This document shows, piece after piece, positions 63,389 through 64,000 of a DNA stretch of 64,000 nucleotides; position 1 is the stretch's first letter; the number at the start of each line of letters is the position of its first letter. Under the pieces are notes generated by a model, which did no database searches, had not been told where the DNA came from, and saw nothing but the letters and a program-made list of their open reading frames with translations. This DNA is from Pseudoips prasinana (lineage: Eukaryota > Arthropoda > Insecta > Lepidoptera > Nolidae). The position numbers and the translations under genes are program-made. The stretch covers positions 33,144,001-33,208,000 of the forward strand of contig OX621247.1 of the NCBI GenBank assembly GCA_951640165.1, read 5' to 3'.

Positions 63389-63571
63389 CTAGCTGTGCCC
63401 CGCGGTGTTACCCGCGTTAAATTTTATAAATTTCTCACTCACAATTTCTCACTCTTTTAAGCTCAGGGAGCCCGAGACCTTTGCAACGAATGCAAAACCG
63501 TGGAAATCGGTTCGTGCGTTCTGGAGTTATAGCGTCAGGAAGGAAAACCCGACTTATTTTTATATAGTAGA
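63389..63571 (-). mobile_element. Non-autonomous Helitron (family C)
   Basis: Minus strand begins TCTACTATATAAAAATAAG and ends CGGGGCACAGCTAG; body AACCGATTTCCACGGTTTTG. Confidence 0.75.
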
Positions 63572-63739
63572 TAATTGTAAAGAACCCATGAAAAAAGTGT
63601 CTTCCCCTTAACAAATATGGCTAAGGAAAGTCGGTGGACTGTTTCTTAAAATACATTATGTTTATGTAGAAGTTTAGGTTAGTATAAAATTACTTATTAG
63701 TCTCTTGACTAGTTTGTAATACATATAAAGTACTATACT

Positions 63740-63996
63740 TGGTACTTTATTAAATAATAAAAAAACAACTTGGAAGTATGTTATAGAATCTTATACATTG
63801 TCCTATAAAATATTTTTTTTTGTAAACGGGTAGTATGTGTCACAACGTTATGATTATATCTAGTGTTTATATTGTGACTATCGCCCCTTTTAGAAGAGTG
63901 ATCTTTATTTTTATGCTCATAAAGTAGATTTTCATATACATACCGACATCCGACAGTCAGAATGTCAACCTCTTTAAACTTTTCTCTTAAATACAC
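63740..63996 (-). pseudogene. LINE C-terminal fragment (jockey/CR1 type), partly open
   Basis: Minus strand reads CRYVYENLLYEHKNKDHSSK, SHNINTRYNHNVVTHTTRLQ then KKIFYRTMYKIL and a stop. The Y-YEN-L-- ... H-INTR--H-LV-P-TRLQK ... K(I/L)YN-LP plan is that of jockey/CR1-type LINE ends. It runs toward the window edge, so the upstream part may continue outside. Confidence 0.6.
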
Positions 63997-64000
63997 ATTA

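Noticed and set aside
51541..64000. Search for the TM1-TM3 exons of the dopamine receptor
   Set aside because: No minus-strand match to TM2/TM3 wording was seen; only repeats and LINE fragments lie here.

Overview
The window is a stretch of lepidopteran (moth or butterfly) nuclear DNA. The evidence is the AT-rich, gene-poor background packed with repeat types typical of Lepidoptera: many short Helitrons that start with TC, end in CTAG and sit between a host A and T (including a type resembling the lepidopteran Lep1 Helitron), tRNA-derived and 5S rRNA-derived SINEs, mariner elements and truncated LINE tails. There is no bacterial-style gene organisation.

The one recognisable host gene lies on the minus strand: a D2-like dopamine receptor (Dop2R in Drosophila nomenclature). 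Three exons read in order: 51540-51288 (end of TM3 through TM5), 47269-47079 (start of the third intracellular loop) and 31832-31662 (middle of that loop). Their splice phases fit together. A second, related copy of the last exon lies at 31453-31290. It keeps its splice sites but has lost one base and reads into a stop. The TM1-TM3 exons and the TM6-TM7 exons were not found and probably lie outside the window. The receptor introns (about 4 kb and 15 kb here) are filled with transposons.

Layout: 1-5 kb holds a Helitron and LINE debris. 5-10 kb holds nested SINEs, Helitrons, MITEs and a dead mariner. 10-19 kb holds Helitrons, SINEs, a TTAA-flanked MITE and an intact mariner at 16.6-17.9 kb. 19-21 kb holds LINE C-terminal fragments. 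21.2-26.5 kb is the least ordinary part: an inverted-repeat pair, a candidate two-exon gene, a ~148-bp minisatellite, and the broken C-terminus of a DIRS-type tyrosine recombinase. 26.6-31 kb holds SINEs, an 801-bp tandem duplication and a split MITE. 31.3-31.8 kb holds the duplicated receptor exons. 33.1-33.6 kb is a hAT-type MITE carrying a large hairpin. 35-43 kb holds LINE tails, a hairpin MITE, a head-to-tail Helitron trimer and SINEs. 44.3-45.8 kb is an intact mariner inside a Helitron. 47-51.5 kb holds two receptor exons with a Harbinger MITE and other repeats between them. 51.6-64 kb is again repeats and LINE fragments.

Most of the window is mobile DNA in nested layers, so insertion order can be read at many sites. 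Only the receptor exons, the two mariner transposases and perhaps the candidate exons near 21.6-22.2 kb look like intact coding sequence. Assignments rest on reading motifs, splice sites, terminal repeats and target-site duplications by eye; no database search was possible.
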